Source: Mycobacterium nebraskense
GTDB taxonomy: Bacteria; Actinomycetota; Actinomycetes; Mycobacteriales; Mycobacteriaceae
Assembly (NCBI RefSeq): GCF_002102255.1
Contig: NZ_LQPH01000122.1
Span: forward strand, 39,976 to 103,975
Length of the DNA stretch: 64,000 nucleotides
Reading direction: 5' to 3'
A program made the position numbers and the translations under genes. Shown here piece after piece: positions 38,542 to 50,152 of the stretch. The notes below the pieces were generated by a model that was not told the origin of the DNA, ran no database searches, and worked only from the letters and a program-made list of their open reading frames with translations. Position 1 is the first letter of the stretch. Each line of letters opens with the position of its first letter.

Positions 38542-39459
38542 GTGACGCGTCCGCGACCCTCGATCGGCCCCGCGCTGGCTGGCGCGGTCGACCTGTCCGG
38601 TCTCAAGCAGCGGGCCCAGCAGCCGCCGCCCGGTGGGCCCGGCGGCGGCGTAACGGCCGGCGAGGGCGGTCCCGGAGTTTCCGCGATCACCGAGGCCAAT
38701 TTCGAGACTGAAGTCCTGCTGCGGTCGGAAGAAGTGCCCGTCGTGGTGCTGCTGTGGTCACCGCGCAGCGACGCGTGTGTCCAGCTCGTCGATATCCTGT
38801 CCGGCTTGGCTGCCGAGGACAACGGCAAATGGTCCCTGGCGACCGTCAACGTCGACGTGGCGCCCAGGGTGGCCCAGATATTCGGTGTCGATGCGGTGCC
38901 GACCGTCGTGGCTCTGGCCGCCGGGCAGCCGCTGTCCAGCTTTCAAGGCATCCAGCCGCCTGACCAATTGCGGGGCTGGGTGGACTCGCTTCTGTCCGCG
39001 ACAGCCGGGAAACTCAGGGGCCCAAGCGATTCCGCGGCTCCCGACGAGGTCGACCCCGAGCTGGCCGCGGCCCGCGAACAGCTCGAGACGGGTGATTTTG
39101 AGGTGGCCAGAGGGTCGTATCAGGCGATACTGGACGCCAATCCGGGCAGTGCCGAAGCAAAGGGCGCGATCCGGCAGATCGACTTCCTCATGCGCGCAAC
39201 CGCCCATCCACCGGACGCCCTCGCCGCCGCCGACGTTGCACCGGGCGACATCGATGCGGCCTTCGCGGCTGCCGACGCGCAAATCCTCAACCAGGACGTG
39301 AGTGCGGCCTTCGAGCGCCTGATTGCCTTGGTGCGCAGCACATCGGGGGACGAGCGCACCCGGGTACGCACCCGGTTGATCGAGCTTTTCGAATTGTTCG
39401 ATCCCGCAGACCCCGAGGTCATCGCCGGACGACGCAACCTCGCCAACGCGCTCTACTGA
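38542..39459 (+). CDS. thioredoxin-fold protein with TPR-like C-terminus (CnoX/YbbN type)
   Basis: This encodes 305 residues. A thioredoxin-like domain (about 45-155) has the hallmark VPTVVALAAGQPLSSFQG, but the usual WCGPC is replaced by WSPRSDACVQL, so only one Cys remains and classic redox activity is unlikely. A helical C-terminal part (LETGDFEVARGSYQAILDANPGSAEAKGAIRQ) resembles TPR repeats of the YbbN/CnoX holdases. It may protect unfolded proteins, possibly under oxidative stress. GTG 38542 matches the length of Rv1324. An ATG at 38431 would add a spurious-looking extension. Confidence 0.85.
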   Translation: MTRPRPSIGPALAGAVDLSGLKQRAQQPPPGGPGGGVTAGEGGPGVSAITEANFETEVLLRSEEVPVVVLLWSPRSDACVQLVDILSGLAAEDNGKWSLATVNVDVAPRVAQIFGVDAVPTVVALAAGQPLSSFQGIQPPDQLRGWVDSLLSATAGKLRGPSDSAAPDEVDPELAAAREQLETGDFEVARGSYQAILDANPGSAEAKGAIRQIDFLMRATAHPPDALAAADVAPGDIDAAFAAADAQILNQDVSAAFERLIALVRSTSGDERTRVRTRLIELFELFDPADPEVIAGRRNLANALY

Positions 39460-39471
39460 GGTTCTCGGTCG

Positions 39472-39531
39472 GCGAGCAGACGCACAATCGCACAGATCCT
39501 GGTGTTGCAGAGCGATTTTGCGTCTGCTCGC
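39472..39531. repeat. 20-bp near-perfect palindrome; bidirectional terminator candidate
   Basis: Arm 1 (39472-39491) and arm 2 (39512-39531) are inverted repeats with one mismatch (an A-C opposition in the gcacaatcgc/gcgattttgc part) around a 20-base loop. It lies exactly between the converging Rv1324-like gene and glgB. It could end both transcripts. The arm sequence, starting gcgagcagacgc, also looks like a dispersed mycobacterial repeat. Confidence 0.7.
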
Positions 39532-39541
39532 GGCAAGGGGT

Positions 39542-41737
39542 CTACTCAGGCTCCAGCCACAGGGCCGAGTTGGGGGGCAGCACCAGCACCGCCGATGCGG
39601 GCCGGCCATGCCACGGGTCCTCGGTGGCATCGACGCCGCCCATGTTGCCGATCCCGGTGCCGTTGTAGTCGGTGGCGTCGGTGTTGAGCACCTCGCGCCA
39701 GCGGCCGGCGGATGGCAGGCCGAGCCGGTAGCCGCTGTGCTCGTTGCCCGCGAAGTTGAACACACAGGCCATGACCGAGCCGTCGCTGCCATACCGCAGG
39801 AAGCTCAACACGTTGTTGGCCGAGTCGTTGGCGTCGATCCAGGAGTAACCGTCGGGGATGGTGTCCTGGCTCCACAGCGCCGGGTGGCTGCGGTAGATGT
39901 CATTGATGTCGCGCACCAGACGCAGGACGCCGTTCGAGAACCCTTGCTCGTCGAGCTGCCACCAATCCAGGCCGTATTCCTCGGACCACTCGGCGCGCTG
40001 GCCGAACTCCTGGCCCATGAACAGCAATTGCTTGCCGGGATGTGCCCACTGGTAGGCGAGCAGGCTGCGCAGCCCGGCGGCCTTGACGTGGTTGTTGCCC
40101 GGCATCCGCCCCCACAGCGTGCCCTTGCCGTGCACCACCTCGTCGTGACTGATCGGCAGCACGTAGTTCTCGCTGAACGCGTAGAGCATCGAGAACGTCA
40201 TCTCGCCGTGGTGGTAGCTGCGGTAGATCGGGTCGCGGCTGATGTAGTCGAGCGTGTCGTGCATCCAGCCCATGTTCCACTTCATCGAAAAACCCAGGCC
40301 ACCAAGGTTTGTCGGACGCGTGACCCCGGGCCACGACGTCGACTCCTCGGCGATGGTGACGATGCCGGGGGCCGACTTGTGCACCGTGGCGTTCATCTCC
40401 TGGAGGAACTGCACGGCCTCCAGGTTCTCGCGCCCGCCGTAGATGTTCGGTGTCCAGCCGCCCTCGGGGCGCGAGTAGTCCAGGTACAGCATGGAAGCAA
40501 CCGCGTCCACCCGTAACCCGTCGACGTGGTACTCCTCGAGCCAATACAGCGCGTTGGCCACCAGGAAGTTACGCACCTCGTTCCGGCCGAAGTCGAATAC
40601 GTAAGTGCCCCAGTCGAGTTGCTCGCCCCTTTTGGGGTCGGAGTGTTCGTACAGCGGGGTGCCGTCGAACCGTCCCAGCGCCCAGGCGTCCTTCGGGAAG
40701 TGCGCCGGCACCCAGTCCACGATGACGCCGATGCCGGCGTCGTGCAGCGCATCAACCAGCGCCCGGAATTCGTCGGGCGTGCCGAACCGCGATGTCGGCG
40801 CGTAGTACGACGTCACCTGGTAGCCCCACGATCCGGCGAACGGGTGCTCGGCGACGGGAAGCAACTCGACGTGGGTGAACCCGTGCTCCACCACGTAATT
40901 GGTCAAGTCCTCGGCAAGCTGCCGGTAGCCGAGTCCGGGGCGCCACGAACCGAGGTGAACCTCGTAGGTACTCATCGGCTCGAACACCGGATTGCGTTGG
41001 GCGCGCTGCTGCATCCACTCGGCGTCCTGCCAGGTGTATTTGCTGCGCGTCACGCGGGAGGCGGTGTGCGGCGGCACCTCGGTGGCGAAGGCCATGGGAT
41101 CGGCCCGCTCGGTCACCACGCCGTCGGCGCCATGCACGCGGAACTTGTACAGGCCGTCCGCGGGGAAGTCGGGCCAGAACAGCTCCCACACTCCGGAGGA
41201 GCCCAGCGACCGCATCGGAGCGTCGCTGCCGGTCCAGCCGTTGAACTCGCCGATCAGGCTGACGCCCTTGGCGTTGGGCGCCCACACCGCGAACGACACC
41301 CCGTTGACGACACCATCGGCTGTGGTGAACGAGCGAGGGTGCGCGCCAAGGACTTCCCAGAGGCGCTCATGACGACCCTCGCCGAACAGGAAGAGGTCGA
41401 CCTCGCCCAGGGTGGGCAGAAACCGGTAGGCGTCGGCGACCGTGTATGGGTCGGACCCCTCGTATTTCACTTCCAGCCGGTAGTCGATCAGGTTGACGAA
41501 CGGCAATGCCGCGGCGAACAGGCCGGATTCGACGTGCTGCAGCGGATACCTGTCCTCGCCGACGAGCGCGACAACCTCGGCCGCATGCGGGCGGAACGCC
41601 CGGACGACGGTGTGGTCGGAGTACTCGTGGGCCCCCAGTATGCCGTGCGGGTTGTAGTGCGTGCCAGCCAGCAGGCGCGATAGGTCGGCCGGATCGGGCG
41701 CCAGGTGCGTCCTGGCGAGTTGGTCGGCTTGGCTCAT
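39542..41737 (-). CDS. glgB: 1,4-alpha-glucan branching enzyme
   Basis: This encodes 731 residues, the same length as the M. tuberculosis GlgB. An N-terminal CBM48/beta-sandwich pair is followed by the GH13 barrel: nucleophile in [17 protein letters not shown], acid/base in [14 protein letters not shown], and [11 protein letters not shown]. It introduces alpha-1,6 branches into the glucan extended by GlgE. The start at 41737 (MSQADQL) follows GGAGG. A possible start at 41764 would overlap the glgE stop by 4 bases and add nine residues (MKRTGGEKD). Either way the two genes are co-transcribed. Confidence 0.95.
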   Translation of the reverse strand: MSQADQLARTHLAPDPADLSRLLAGTHYNPHGILGAHEYSDHTVVRAFRPHAAEVVALVGEDRYPLQHVESGLFAAALPFVNLIDYRLEVKYEGSDPYTVADAYRFLPTLGEVDLFLFGEGRHERLWEVLGAHPRSFTTADGVVNGVSFAVWAPNAKGVSLIGEFNGWTGSDAPMRSLGSSGVWELFWPDFPADGLYKFRVHGADGVVTERADPMAFATEVPPHTASRVTRSKYTWQDAEWMQQRAQRNPVFEPMSTYEVHLGSWRPGLGYRQLAEDLTNYVVEHGFTHVELLPVAEHPFAGSWGYQVTSYYAPTSRFGTPDEFRALVDALHDAGIGVIVDWVPAHFPKDAWALGRFDGTPLYEHSDPKRGEQLDWGTYVFDFGRNEVRNFLVANALYWLEEYHVDGLRVDAVASMLYLDYSRPEGGWTPNIYGGRENLEAVQFLQEMNATVHKSAPGIVTIAEESTSWPGVTRPTNLGGLGFSMKWNMGWMHDTLDYISRDPIYRSYHHGEMTFSMLYAFSENYVLPISHDEVVHGKGTLWGRMPGNNHVKAAGLRSLLAYQWAHPGKQLLFMGQEFGQRAEWSEEYGLDWWQLDEQGFSNGVLRLVRDINDIYRSHPALWSQDTIPDGYSWIDANDSANNVLSFLRYGSDGSVMACVFNFAGNEHSGYRLGLPSAGRWREVLNTDATDYNGTGIGNMGGVDATEDPWHGRPASAVLVLPPNSALWLEPE

Positions 41738-41760
41738 GTCCTTTTCACCTCCGGTCCGTT

Positions 41761-43854
41761 TCATCGCCTGCGCAGCAACGTCATTCGAGACTCATACGGT
41801 ATGAGTGGCATGTTGATGACATGCGCCACCGCTCGCGCAGGGTCGATGCGAACGTAATTTGCTTGCCCCCATTGGAATTCCTGGCCGGTGATTTCATCGC
41901 GCACCCAGAAACGCTCATAAGGCTCCATACCCAAAGCCGCCATATCCAAAAACAGCGTGGCTTCCTCGGGGTCGTACGCGTTTAGCGTCACCACCACCAG
42001 TACGCAGTCGCCGGTCGCCGGGTCGAACTTGCTGTAGGCGAGCAGTGCATCGTTGTCCACGGCGTGGAAATGAATGGTGCGCAACTGCTGCAGCGCGGGA
42101 TGCAGCCGGCGGATCGAGTTGAGCAGCGTGATGAACGGCTCGAGCGACCGCCCCTCCGCCAGAGCACCCGCGAAATCACGAGGCCGCAATTGGTACTTTT
42201 CGGAGTCCAGATATTCCTCGCTGCCCTCCCGCACCGCACGGTGCTCGAACAGCTCATAGCCCGAGTACACGCCCCAGGCGGGGCCCATGGTCGCCGCCAG
42301 CACCGCGCGGATGGCGAACATCCCGGGCCCGTTGTGCTGCAGGATGGCGTGCAGGATGTCGGGTGTGTTCACGAACAGGTTCGGTCGGCGGAAGTCGGCG
42401 AGCGCGGCGATGTCATTGCCGAACTCGGTCAGTTCCCACTTCGCCGTGCGCCAGGTGAAGTAGCTGTAGGACTGCGTGAATCCGAGCTTTGCCAGCCCGT
42501 ACTGGCGGGCCGGCGGGGTGAAGGCCTCCGAGAGGAAAAGCACATCGGGGTCGATGCTCTTCGCTTGGGCGATCAGCCACGCCCAGAAGTTCGGCGGCTT
42601 GGTGTGCGGGTTGTCGACCCGAAAGAACTTGATGCCGTGGTCCATCCAGTGCCGGACGACCCGTAGCACTTCGTCGTAGAGGCCTGCCGGGTCGTTGTCG
42701 AAGTTGAGCGGATAGATGTCCTGGTATTTCTTGGGCGGGTTCTCCGCGTAGGCGATCGTGCCGTCGGGCAATTCGGTGAACCACTCGCGATGATCGCGCG
42801 CCCACGGATGGTCCGGCGCGCACTGCAACGCCAGGTCCAGCGACACCTCCATGCCCAGCTCGCGCGCCGCGGCAACAAAGGCGTCGAAGTCCTCGATGGT
42901 GCCCAGGTCCGGGTGGACGGCATCATGGCCGCCCTCGTCGCTGCCAATTGCCCACGGAGAACCCACATCTCCGGGGGCGGCGGTGGGAGAGTTGTTGCGG
43001 CCCTTGCGATGTACCTTGCCGATCGGATGGATCGGCGGCAGATACACGACGTCGAATCCCATTGCCGCGATGCGCGGAAGCTGGGCGGCCGCCGTGGCGA
43101 ACGTGCCGTGCACCGGCTTGCCCTTGGCGTCCCACCCGCCGGTCGAGCGGGGAAACATCTCATACCAGGAACCGAAGCGGGCCAGCGGGCGGTCCACCCA
43201 GACTCCGTATTGATCGCCGCGGGTGACCAGGTCGCGCAACGGATACTCGGCCAGGATTTCGTCGATTTCCGGCGCCAGTGCCAACGCGGTGCGGGTGACC
43301 GGGTCCCCGGCGCTCCGCAACGCCGCGGCGGCCGCCAGCAGCGGGTCGCGCAGCGCGCGCGGCACCCCCGTGGCGGCGCGCTCGAACAGCGCGGCCCCGA
43401 GCAGGAGGTCGTTGGACAGTTCCGTCTCGCCCTGGCCGGCCTCGAGCTTGGCAACCACGCCGTGCCGCCAGGAGTGGATCGGGTCACCCCAGCCGTCGAC
43501 CCTGAAGGTCCACAGCCCGACCCGGTCGGGCGTGAATTGCCCGTGGAAGACGTAAGGCTCGAGGCCCATCGTCATCGGCAGCAGCAGCGGCTTGATCCGT
43601 TGCCGGTCCACACCGCCGTCGACGTCGGTTGCGACCTTTACGGGAGCCTGAACCGCTTTGATTCGGCGGGTTTCCATTGGTTGCGGATAATGCGGCCCGA
43701 GATAGCGCACGACCAGGGTCGCCGCGACAGCCTCGTGGCCTTCCCGCCATACCGCCGCGCTGACCGGGATGGTCTCACCGACCACGGCCTTGGCGGGGTA
43801 CGCGCCGCAGGAGACGACGGGTTGGACGTTATCGATCTCGACACGACCAGGCAC
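41761..43854 (-). CDS. glgE: alpha-1,4-glucan:maltose-1-phosphate maltosyltransferase
   Basis: This encodes 697 residues. It transfers maltosyl units from maltose-1-phosphate to glucan in the essential GlgE pathway. GH13_3 motifs: nucleophile Asp in [12 protein letters not shown], acid Glu in [11 protein letters not shown], and the N-terminal DPVVSCG-like domain that binds the partner subunit ([21 protein letters not shown]). I placed the start at GTG 43854 with GGAG 4 bases upstream. A TTG at 43977 would add 41 arginine-rich residues that do not look like protein. It is upstream of glgB and divergent from glgP. Confidence 0.94.
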   Translation of the reverse strand: MPGRVEIDNVQPVVSCGAYPAKAVVGETIPVSAAVWREGHEAVAATLVVRYLGPHYPQPMETRRIKAVQAPVKVATDVDGGVDRQRIKPLLLPMTMGLEPYVFHGQFTPDRVGLWTFRVDGWGDPIHSWRHGVVAKLEAGQGETELSNDLLLGAALFERAATGVPRALRDPLLAAAAALRSAGDPVTRTALALAPEIDEILAEYPLRDLVTRGDQYGVWVDRPLARFGSWYEMFPRSTGGWDAKGKPVHGTFATAAAQLPRIAAMGFDVVYLPPIHPIGKVHRKGRNNSPTAAPGDVGSPWAIGSDEGGHDAVHPDLGTIEDFDAFVAAARELGMEVSLDLALQCAPDHPWARDHREWFTELPDGTIAYAENPPKKYQDIYPLNFDNDPAGLYDEVLRVVRHWMDHGIKFFRVDNPHTKPPNFWAWLIAQAKSIDPDVLFLSEAFTPPARQYGLAKLGFTQSYSYFTWRTAKWELTEFGNDIAALADFRRPNLFVNTPDILHAILQHNGPGMFAIRAVLAATMGPAWGVYSGYELFEHRAVREGSEEYLDSEKYQLRPRDFAGALAEGRSLEPFITLLNSIRRLHPALQQLRTIHFHAVDNDALLAYSKFDPATGDCVLVVVTLNAYDPEEATLFLDMAALGMEPYERFWVRDEITGQEFQWGQANYVRIDPARAVAHVINMPLIPYESRMTLLRRR

Positions 43855-44081
43855 AACACTCCGTTCCGATTGTGTGCGGCCAAACCGCGGTGTGCTCCGT
43901 CGCGGAATGCCTCTCGTCTGGCGAAACTTCCTGTCGTGGGGAACTTCCTCTGCGGGGAAGCACCGTTGCGGCCCCAATAACTAACCGATACCCACCCTAG
44001 TGTCCGGCCACACCCTTGGCGGGAAAAGCGGTCTTCACCGCCGCCGTGCGCGGGGCGAAATCCTCAGTAAGGTAAGGACGC

Positions 44082-46727
44082 GTGAAAGCCCTCCGCCGCT
44101 TTACCGTCCGTGCGCACCTTCCCGAACGACTGGCCGCGCTGGACCAGCTGTCGACCAACTTGCGATGGTCATGGGACAAGCCGACCCAGGACTTGTTTGC
44201 GACCGTCGACGTGGACCTGTGGGAACGGTGCGGCTCTGATCCGGTGGCGTTGCTGGGCGCGGTGAATCCGGCACGGCTCGATGAGTTGGCGCTCGACGGG
44301 ACGTTCCTTGGCCGGCTCGATCAGTTGGCCGCCGACCTGAACGATTACCTGAGCCGTCCGCTGTGGTACCAGCAGCAGCAAGCCGAAGGTATGGCGATGC
44401 CGACGGCCATCGCCTATTTCTCAATGGAGTTCGGCGTGGCCGAGGTGCTGCCCAATTACTCGGGCGGTCTGGGCATCCTCGCCGGGGACCACCTGAAGTC
44501 GGCCTCCGATCTTGGGGTGCCGCTGGTGGCCGTGGGCCTCTACTACAGGTCCGGGTATTTCCGCCAGTCGCTGACCGCGGACGGCTGGCAAAACGAGACG
44601 TACCCGTCGCTGGATCCGCAGGGGCTGCCGTTGCGGCTACTCACCGACGCCGCTGGCGATCCCGTGCTGGTCGAGCTGACGCTTCCCGACTCCGCCCAGC
44701 TGCATGCGCGGATCTGGGTCGCGCAGGTGGGCCGGGTTCCGCTGCTCCTGCTCGATTCCGACGTCCCCGAGAACGAGCACGACCTGCGGAGCATCACCGA
44801 CCGGCTGTACGGCGGTGACCAGGAGCACCGGATGAGGCAGGAGCTGCTGGCCGGCATCGGCGGGGTGCGGGCGATCCGCGCGTTCACCGCCATCGGAGGG
44901 CTGCCCGCGCCCGAGGTGTTCCACATGAACGAGGGGCACGCCGGGTTCCTCGGAGCCGAACGCATCCGCGAGCTGATGACCGATGCCGGATTGGACTTCG
45001 ACACCGCGCTGGCCGTCGTGCGATCCAGCACCGTGTTCACCACCCACACTCCGGTGCCCGCCGGTATCGACCGGTTCCCGATCGACATGGTGCAGCTCTA
45101 CTTCGACGGGCATGTCGAGCACGATCCCGGTAAGAAAAGCGAGAAAACCGGCGGCAAGAGCGCTCCCGCGTTGTTGCCGGGCGTGCCGACCGCCCGGATT
45201 CTCGCGCTCGGCGCCGAGGACGATCCGACCAAATTCAACATGGCGCACATGGGTCTGCGGCTGGCGCAGCGGGCCAATGGAGTCTCGCTGCTGCACGGCG
45301 AGGTGAGTCGGGCCATGTTCAACGAGCTGTGGCCCGGGTTCGATGCGGGTGAGGTGCCGATCGGGTCGATCACCAATGGCGTTCACGCGCGCACCTGGGC
45401 GGCGCCGCAATGGTTGCAGTTGGGGCGTGAGCTGGCCGGCTCGGATTCGTTCGGCGATCCCGGTGTCTGGCTGCGACTGAACCAGGTTGATGCGGGCCAT
45501 CTCTGGTGGATCCGCTCCCAACTCCGCTTGCTGCTGGTCGAGGACGTCCGGCGAAGGCTGCGCAAGTCATGGCTGGAACGCGGTGCCTCGGACGCCGAAT
45601 TATGTTGGATAACAACGGCTTTCGATCCAAACGTGCTCACCATTGGGTTTGCCCGGCGGGTGCCCACGTACAAGCGGTTGACGCTGATGCTGCGCGACCC
45701 CGAGCGGCTCGAACGCCTGCTGCTCGATGAGGACAGGCCGATTCAGCTGATCGTCGCCGGGAAGTCGCACCCGGCCGACGACGGGGGTAAAGCGTTGATC
45801 CAGCAAGTGGTGCGCTTTGCCGATCGGCCGGAGGTGCGGCACCGCATCGCGTTCCTGCCCGACTACGACATGTCCATGGCCCGGCACCTGTACTGGGGGT
45901 GCGACGTCTGGCTGAACAACCCGCTGCGGCCGCTGGAGGCCTGTGGCACCTCCGGAATGAAGAGTGCGCTCAACGGCGGGCTGAACCTGTCCATCCGCGA
46001 TGGCTGGTGGGACGAATGGTACGACGGCGAAAACGGTTGGGCGATACCGTCTGCCGACGGCCTGGCGGACGAGGGCCGTCGGGACGACCTGGAAGCCAGC
46101 GCGCTCTACGACCTGCTGGAACAGGCCGTGGCGCCCAAGTTCTACGAACGTGACGAACACGGAGTGCCGCCACGGTGGATCGAGATGGTGAGACACACCT
46201 TGCAGACGCTCGGCCCGAAGGTGCTGGCTTCGCGCATGGTGCGCGACTACGTGGAGCAGTACTACACGCACGCGGCCCAGTCGTTGCGCAGGACCGTGGG
46301 GCCCGCCGAGGACGGTGAGGACGGCCGTGAGTTCGGCGCGGCGCGCGAGGTGGCCGCCTACCGGCGGCGCGCCGAAGAGGCATGGCCCAAGATCACCATC
46401 ACCGACGTGGACAGCACCGGGCTGCCGGACACGCCCGTGCTGGGCTCCAAGCTGACCCTGACCGCCACCGTGGCGCTGGCCGGGCTCGCGCCCGACGAGG
46501 TCACGGTCCAAGGGGTGGTGGGCAGGGTGGACGCCAGCGACGCGCTGCTGGACCCGATCACCGTCGAGATGTCGTACACCGGGACCGCCGAAGGCGGCAA
46601 CCAGGTGTTCTCGACGACGCTGTCGCTACCGCTGGCGGGGGCGGTCGGGTACACGGTGCGCGTGCTGCCCCACCACCCGATGCTTGCCGGCAGCACCGAG
46701 CTGGGTCTGGTCACTCTGGCGCGCTGA
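44082..46727 (+). CDS. glgP: alpha-glucan phosphorylase
   Basis: This encodes 881 residues. It releases glucose-1-phosphate from glucan ends, opposing GlgE/GlgB. The PLP lysine is in the C-terminal catalytic stretch [19 protein letters not shown]. The N-terminal part has [34 protein letters not shown]. It is the short-form, GT35 family phosphorylase found in actinobacteria, with an additional beta-rich C-terminal region from about residue 770. GTG start with AAGGAC upstream. Divergent from glgE. Confidence 0.93.
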   Translation: MKALRRFTVRAHLPERLAALDQLSTNLRWSWDKPTQDLFATVDVDLWERCGSDPVALLGAVNPARLDELALDGTFLGRLDQLAADLNDYLSRPLWYQQQQAEGMAMPTAIAYFSMEFGVAEVLPNYSGGLGILAGDHLKSASDLGVPLVAVGLYYRSGYFRQSLTADGWQNETYPSLDPQGLPLRLLTDAAGDPVLVELTLPDSAQLHARIWVAQVGRVPLLLLDSDVPENEHDLRSITDRLYGGDQEHRMRQELLAGIGGVRAIRAFTAIGGLPAPEVFHMNEGHAGFLGAERIRELMTDAGLDFDTALAVVRSSTVFTTHTPVPAGIDRFPIDMVQLYFDGHVEHDPGKKSEKTGGKSAPALLPGVPTARILALGAEDDPTKFNMAHMGLRLAQRANGVSLLHGEVSRAMFNELWPGFDAGEVPIGSITNGVHARTWAAPQWLQLGRELAGSDSFGDPGVWLRLNQVDAGHLWWIRSQLRLLLVEDVRRRLRKSWLERGASDAELCWITTAFDPNVLTIGFARRVPTYKRLTLMLRDPERLERLLLDEDRPIQLIVAGKSHPADDGGKALIQQVVRFADRPEVRHRIAFLPDYDMSMARHLYWGCDVWLNNPLRPLEACGTSGMKSALNGGLNLSIRDGWWDEWYDGENGWAIPSADGLADEGRRDDLEASALYDLLEQAVAPKFYERDEHGVPPRWIEMVRHTLQTLGPKVLASRMVRDYVEQYYTHAAQSLRRTVGPAEDGEDGREFGAAREVAAYRRRAEEAWPKITITDVDSTGLPDTPVLGSKLTLTATVALAGLAPDEVTVQGVVGRVDASDALLDPITVEMSYTGTAEGGNQVFSTTLSLPLAGAVGYTVRVLPHHPMLAGSTELGLVTLAR

Positions 46728-46739
46728 GGCCCGCTGACC

Positions 46740-48737
46740 TCAGGAGGGCAGGCCCTCCGACGTTGTGCGCAGCCGCTCCAGTGCGGCGCGGACCTGCGCC
46801 GGGTCGGCGGTCTGCCAGAACGGCGGCAGCGAGGCGCGCAGGTAGCCGCCGTAGCCGGCGGTCACCATCCGGGAGTCGAGGACCGCGACGACGCCGCGGT
46901 CGGTGACGCGGCGCAGCAGCCGGCCCGACCCCTGCGCCAGCAACAGCGCGGCATGGTTTGCGGAGACGGCCATGAAGCCGTTGCCGCCGCGCGCGGCCAC
47001 CGCGCGCTGCCGCGCGCCCAGCAGCGGGTCGTCGGGCCGCGGGAACGGGATGCGGTCGATCAGCACCAGCGACAGCGACGGCCCCGGCACGTCGACGCCC
47101 TGCCACAGCGACAGGGTGCCGAACAGAGACGTCTGCGGCTCGGCGCTGAACTGTTCGACCAGCGCGGAGGTGCTGTCGTCGCCCTGACACAGCACCGGCG
47201 TCGACAACCGTTGGCGCATGGCCTCCGCGGCGGCCCGCGCGGCCCGCATCGACGAGAACAACCCCAGGGTTCGCCCACCCGCCGCGGTGATGAGCTCGGC
47301 GATTTCGGTCAGCTGCTCGGCCGACCCGGTGCCGTCCCGGCCCGGTGGTGGCAGGTGGGCGGCGACGTAGAGGATTCCGGCCTTGGCGTGGTGGAACGGC
47401 GAGCCGACGTCGATACCCCGCCAGGCGGCGGGCTCCTCGGAGTCCGTTCCCGCCAGGCCCCAGGCCGCGGCCATGGCGTCGAAGGACCCGCCGATCGCCA
47501 GCGTCGCCGACGTCAACACCGTCGTCGAACGCGAAAACACCTCGTTGCGCAGCAAGCCCGCGACCGACAGCGGCGCCACCCGCAACACGGGCCGCACCGA
47601 ACCCCGGTTGTCCTCGTGATCGAGCCAGACCACGTCGGTGCGATCGGGAATTGCCGGGGCGAACGACGTGAGGACCCGAGAGGCGGTATCGGATATCTCG
47701 CTCAGTGCCGCTACCGCTTCGGCGCGTGCCGCGGCCGCTTTCGCGTCGCTCGTGGTGTCGATCGCCGAGCGTGCCGCGCTCGCCGCGTCGCGCAGGGCGG
47801 TCAGGTATGTCGCCAGCTCCTCGTCGAGGCGGTCGATGCGGCCCGGTATGGCGTCATGGATCGCCGCGGCGAAGTTGGCCGTCGCTGCGTCCAGCCGCTG
47901 GGTCAGTTCGGGATTCACCAATCTTGCGATCCGCCGGGCCGCGACGCCCAGGGTGGCCGGCGTCAGCTCCGCGGTGGCCACCGACGTCACCCGGTCGACC
48001 AATTCGTGAGCCTCGTCCACCACCAGCAGCGCGTGTTCGGGAAGCACCAACGAGTCGGCGACGGCGTCGATGGCAAGCAGTGCGTGGTTGGTGACCACGA
48101 TGTCGGCCGCGCCGGCCCGGCCGCGCGCCCGTTCGGAGAAGCACTCGGAGCCAAACGGGCAGCGGGCAACGCCCAGGCATTCCCGGGCCGAAACGCTGAC
48201 CTGGGACCAGGATCGTTCTGGCACACCGGGTTTCAGGTCGTCGCGGTCGCCGGACTCGGTCGTCGACGCCCAGGCGGTGAGCCGTTGGACGTCGCGGCCC
48301 AGGGCGGTGGCCGCCATCGGATCGAAGAGCTCCTCCTGCGGTCTGTCGCCAGCGTCTTCTTCGGTCTCGGCCCCGCCATTGTGAATCTTGTTCAGGCACA
48401 GATAGTTTCGGCGTCCTTTGAGCAGCGCGAACTGCGGGCGGCGCGGCAGGGCGTCGGCGATCGAGTCGATCAGCCTGGGCAGATCGCGATCGACGAGCTG
48501 CCGCTGCAGCGCGATGGTGGCCGTGGACACGACGACGGGTGAGTCGTCATCGATGGCGCGGACGATCGCGGGCACCAGGTAGGCCAGTGACTTTCCGGTG
48601 CCGGTACCGGCCTGCACGACGAGATGCTCACCGGTTGCGAACGCCTGTGCGACGGCGTTGGCCATCTCGAGCTGGCCGTGGCGCTCGCTGCCGCCGAGCG
48701 CGGCCACGGCGACGGCCAGCAACTCGGGCACGGACAC
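46740..48737 (-). CDS. dinG: ATP-dependent helicase DinG family
   Basis: This XPD-like superfamily 2 helicase of 665 residues has Walker A GTGTGKSLAYLVPAI, an iron-sulfur Cys set (CLNKIHNG, ECLGVARCPFGSEC) and VVDEAHELVD as the DEAH box. C-terminal motifs include LWQGVDVPG and QGSGRLLRRVTDRG. It probably unwinds 5'-tailed or R-loop/G4 structures during repair. It follows pncB1 on the same strand by 34 bases and shares its transcript. It converges on glgP. Confidence 0.93.
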   Translation of the reverse strand: MSVPELLAVAVAALGGSERHGQLEMANAVAQAFATGEHLVVQAGTGTGKSLAYLVPAIVRAIDDDSPVVVSTATIALQRQLVDRDLPRLIDSIADALPRRPQFALLKGRRNYLCLNKIHNGGAETEEDAGDRPQEELFDPMAATALGRDVQRLTAWASTTESGDRDDLKPGVPERSWSQVSVSARECLGVARCPFGSECFSERARGRAGAADIVVTNHALLAIDAVADSLVLPEHALLVVDEAHELVDRVTSVATAELTPATLGVAARRIARLVNPELTQRLDAATANFAAAIHDAIPGRIDRLDEELATYLTALRDAASAARSAIDTTSDAKAAAARAEAVAALSEISDTASRVLTSFAPAIPDRTDVVWLDHEDNRGSVRPVLRVAPLSVAGLLRNEVFSRSTTVLTSATLAIGGSFDAMAAAWGLAGTDSEEPAAWRGIDVGSPFHHAKAGILYVAAHLPPPGRDGTGSAEQLTEIAELITAAGGRTLGLFSSMRAARAAAEAMRQRLSTPVLCQGDDSTSALVEQFSAEPQTSLFGTLSLWQGVDVPGPSLSLVLIDRIPFPRPDDPLLGARQRAVAARGGNGFMAVSANHAALLLAQGSGRLLRRVTDRGVVAVLDSRMVTAGYGGYLRASLPPFWQTADPAQVRAALERLRTTSEGLPS

Positions 48738-48771
48738 TTCGGACGTGGTTACCCTCTTCTGCTCTGCGGTG

Positions 48772-50085
48772 CTATCGGCGGCCGGCGGGGATCAGCGTCG
48801 TCGGGATCGCGGGCTCGCCCTGCGACAGGTTCAAACCCTCCCACGGCAGACTGCGCAGCCCGGAAGCTACCAGCTCGCGTGCCGCGGCCACATTCGGTTT
48901 GGACACCACTTCGCCGCCGCTGACCAGCGGGACGGTCAACACCCGAGACGGCTCGCTGACCGTGGGCCGGCGGCCCACCGGATAGACCACCTCCTCGGTG
49001 ACGGTGCCGGACGTACGCGTGAGGCGCAGCGCCTCCTTGCGGCCGCCGCGGGTTTCCTTGTGGCTGCTGCGCTTTTGCACCGGCATCCCGTCCACTTCGA
49101 CCAGTTTGTAGACCATGTTCGCCGTCGGTGCGCCCGACCCCGTCACGAGCGACGTGCCGACGCCATAACTGTCCACCGGTTCGGCACCCAGCGCGGCGAT
49201 AGAGAACTCGTCAAGGTCACCGGAGACCACGATGCGGGTCCTGGTGGCTCCCAACCGGTCGAGCTGCTCGCGGACTTGGCGGGTCAGCACGCCCAGCTCG
49301 CCGGAGTCGATGCGGACCGCACCGAGCGACTTCCCGGCGGCGGCCACGGCATTGGCCACACCGGTCGTCACGTCATAGGTGTCCACCAGCAGCGTGGTGT
49401 CAACGCCGAGCGCGTCGACCTGGGCGCGGAATGCGGCCAGTTCGGTCACTTCAGCGGGTTCCTCGCTCGCGTGCAGCATGGTGAACGCGTGCGCCGAGGT
49501 GCCCTCCGCGGGGATTCCGTATCGGCGCTGCGCCTCGAGGTTGGAGGATGCGGTGAAGCCGGCGATATAGGCGGCGCGCGCGGCGGCAACCGCGGCGTGT
49601 TCGTGGGTCCTCCGTGATCCCATCTCGATCAACGGACGGCCCCTGGCCGCAGACACCATTCGCGCCGCTGCCGACGCTACCGCGGTGTCGTGATTCAAGA
49701 TCGACAACGCCAGCGTCTCGAGCACCACACATTCGGCAAAGGTGCCGGTCACCGACAGCACCGGGGAGCCCGGGAAGTACAGCTCACCCTCGGCGTAGCC
49801 GTCGATATCGCCGCGGAACCGGAAATCGCGCAAGTACCGCAACGCATCTGGATCGAGGAATTGCGCCAGTAACTCGCACGCCTCGTCGTCGAAGCCGAAC
49901 TGGGGCAATGCTTCGAGCAGCCGGCCGGTCCCGCAGACCACGCCGTAACGGCGGCCCTCCGGGAGCCGGCGCGCGAACAACTCGAAGGTCGTCGGGCGAT
50001 TGGCGGTGCCGTCTCGCAGCGCCGCAGCCAGCATCGTCAACTCGTACTTGTCGGTAAGCAGCCCAGTTACGACCGGGTCGTTCAT
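48772..50085 (-). CDS. pncB1: nicotinate phosphoribosyltransferase
   Basis: This encodes 437 residues. It makes nicotinate mononucleotide from nicotinate and PRPP in NAD salvage. The opening VTGLLTDKYELTMLAAALRDGTA, the mid-protein MGSRRTHEHAAVAAARAAY, VDTYDVTTGV and ISGD-like VSGDLDEFSI motifs are family signatures. The gene matches Rv1330c. The 67-base space to clpS holds divergent promoter elements. Confidence 0.94.
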   Translation of the reverse strand: MNDPVVTGLLTDKYELTMLAAALRDGTANRPTTFELFARRLPEGRRYGVVCGTGRLLEALPQFGFDDEACELLAQFLDPDALRYLRDFRFRGDIDGYAEGELYFPGSPVLSVTGTFAECVVLETLALSILNHDTAVASAAARMVSAARGRPLIEMGSRRTHEHAAVAAARAAYIAGFTASSNLEAQRRYGIPAEGTSAHAFTMLHASEEPAEVTELAAFRAQVDALGVDTTLLVDTYDVTTGVANAVAAAGKSLGAVRIDSGELGVLTRQVREQLDRLGATRTRIVVSGDLDEFSIAALGAEPVDSYGVGTSLVTGSGAPTANMVYKLVEVDGMPVQKRSSHKETRGGRKEALRLTRTSGTVTEEVVYPVGRRPTVSEPSRVLTVPLVSGGEVVSKPNVAAARELVASGLRSLPWEGLNLSQGEPAIPTTLIPAGRR

Positions 50086-50137
50086 TCCATAACGGTATCG
50101 GCTGCCATCAGGGGCTCGGAAACCTCACCGGTCCCTC

Positions 50138-50152
50138 GGTATCGTGTAGGCC
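50138..50152 (+). promoter_or_regulatory. -10 element for clpS in the pncB1/clpS divergent region
   Basis: TATCGT at 50138-50143 ends 9 bases before the clpS start codon. On the other strand TACCGT (50097-50092) lies just before the pncB1 ATG. Both genes may be leaderless. No -35 elements stand out. Confidence 0.3.
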
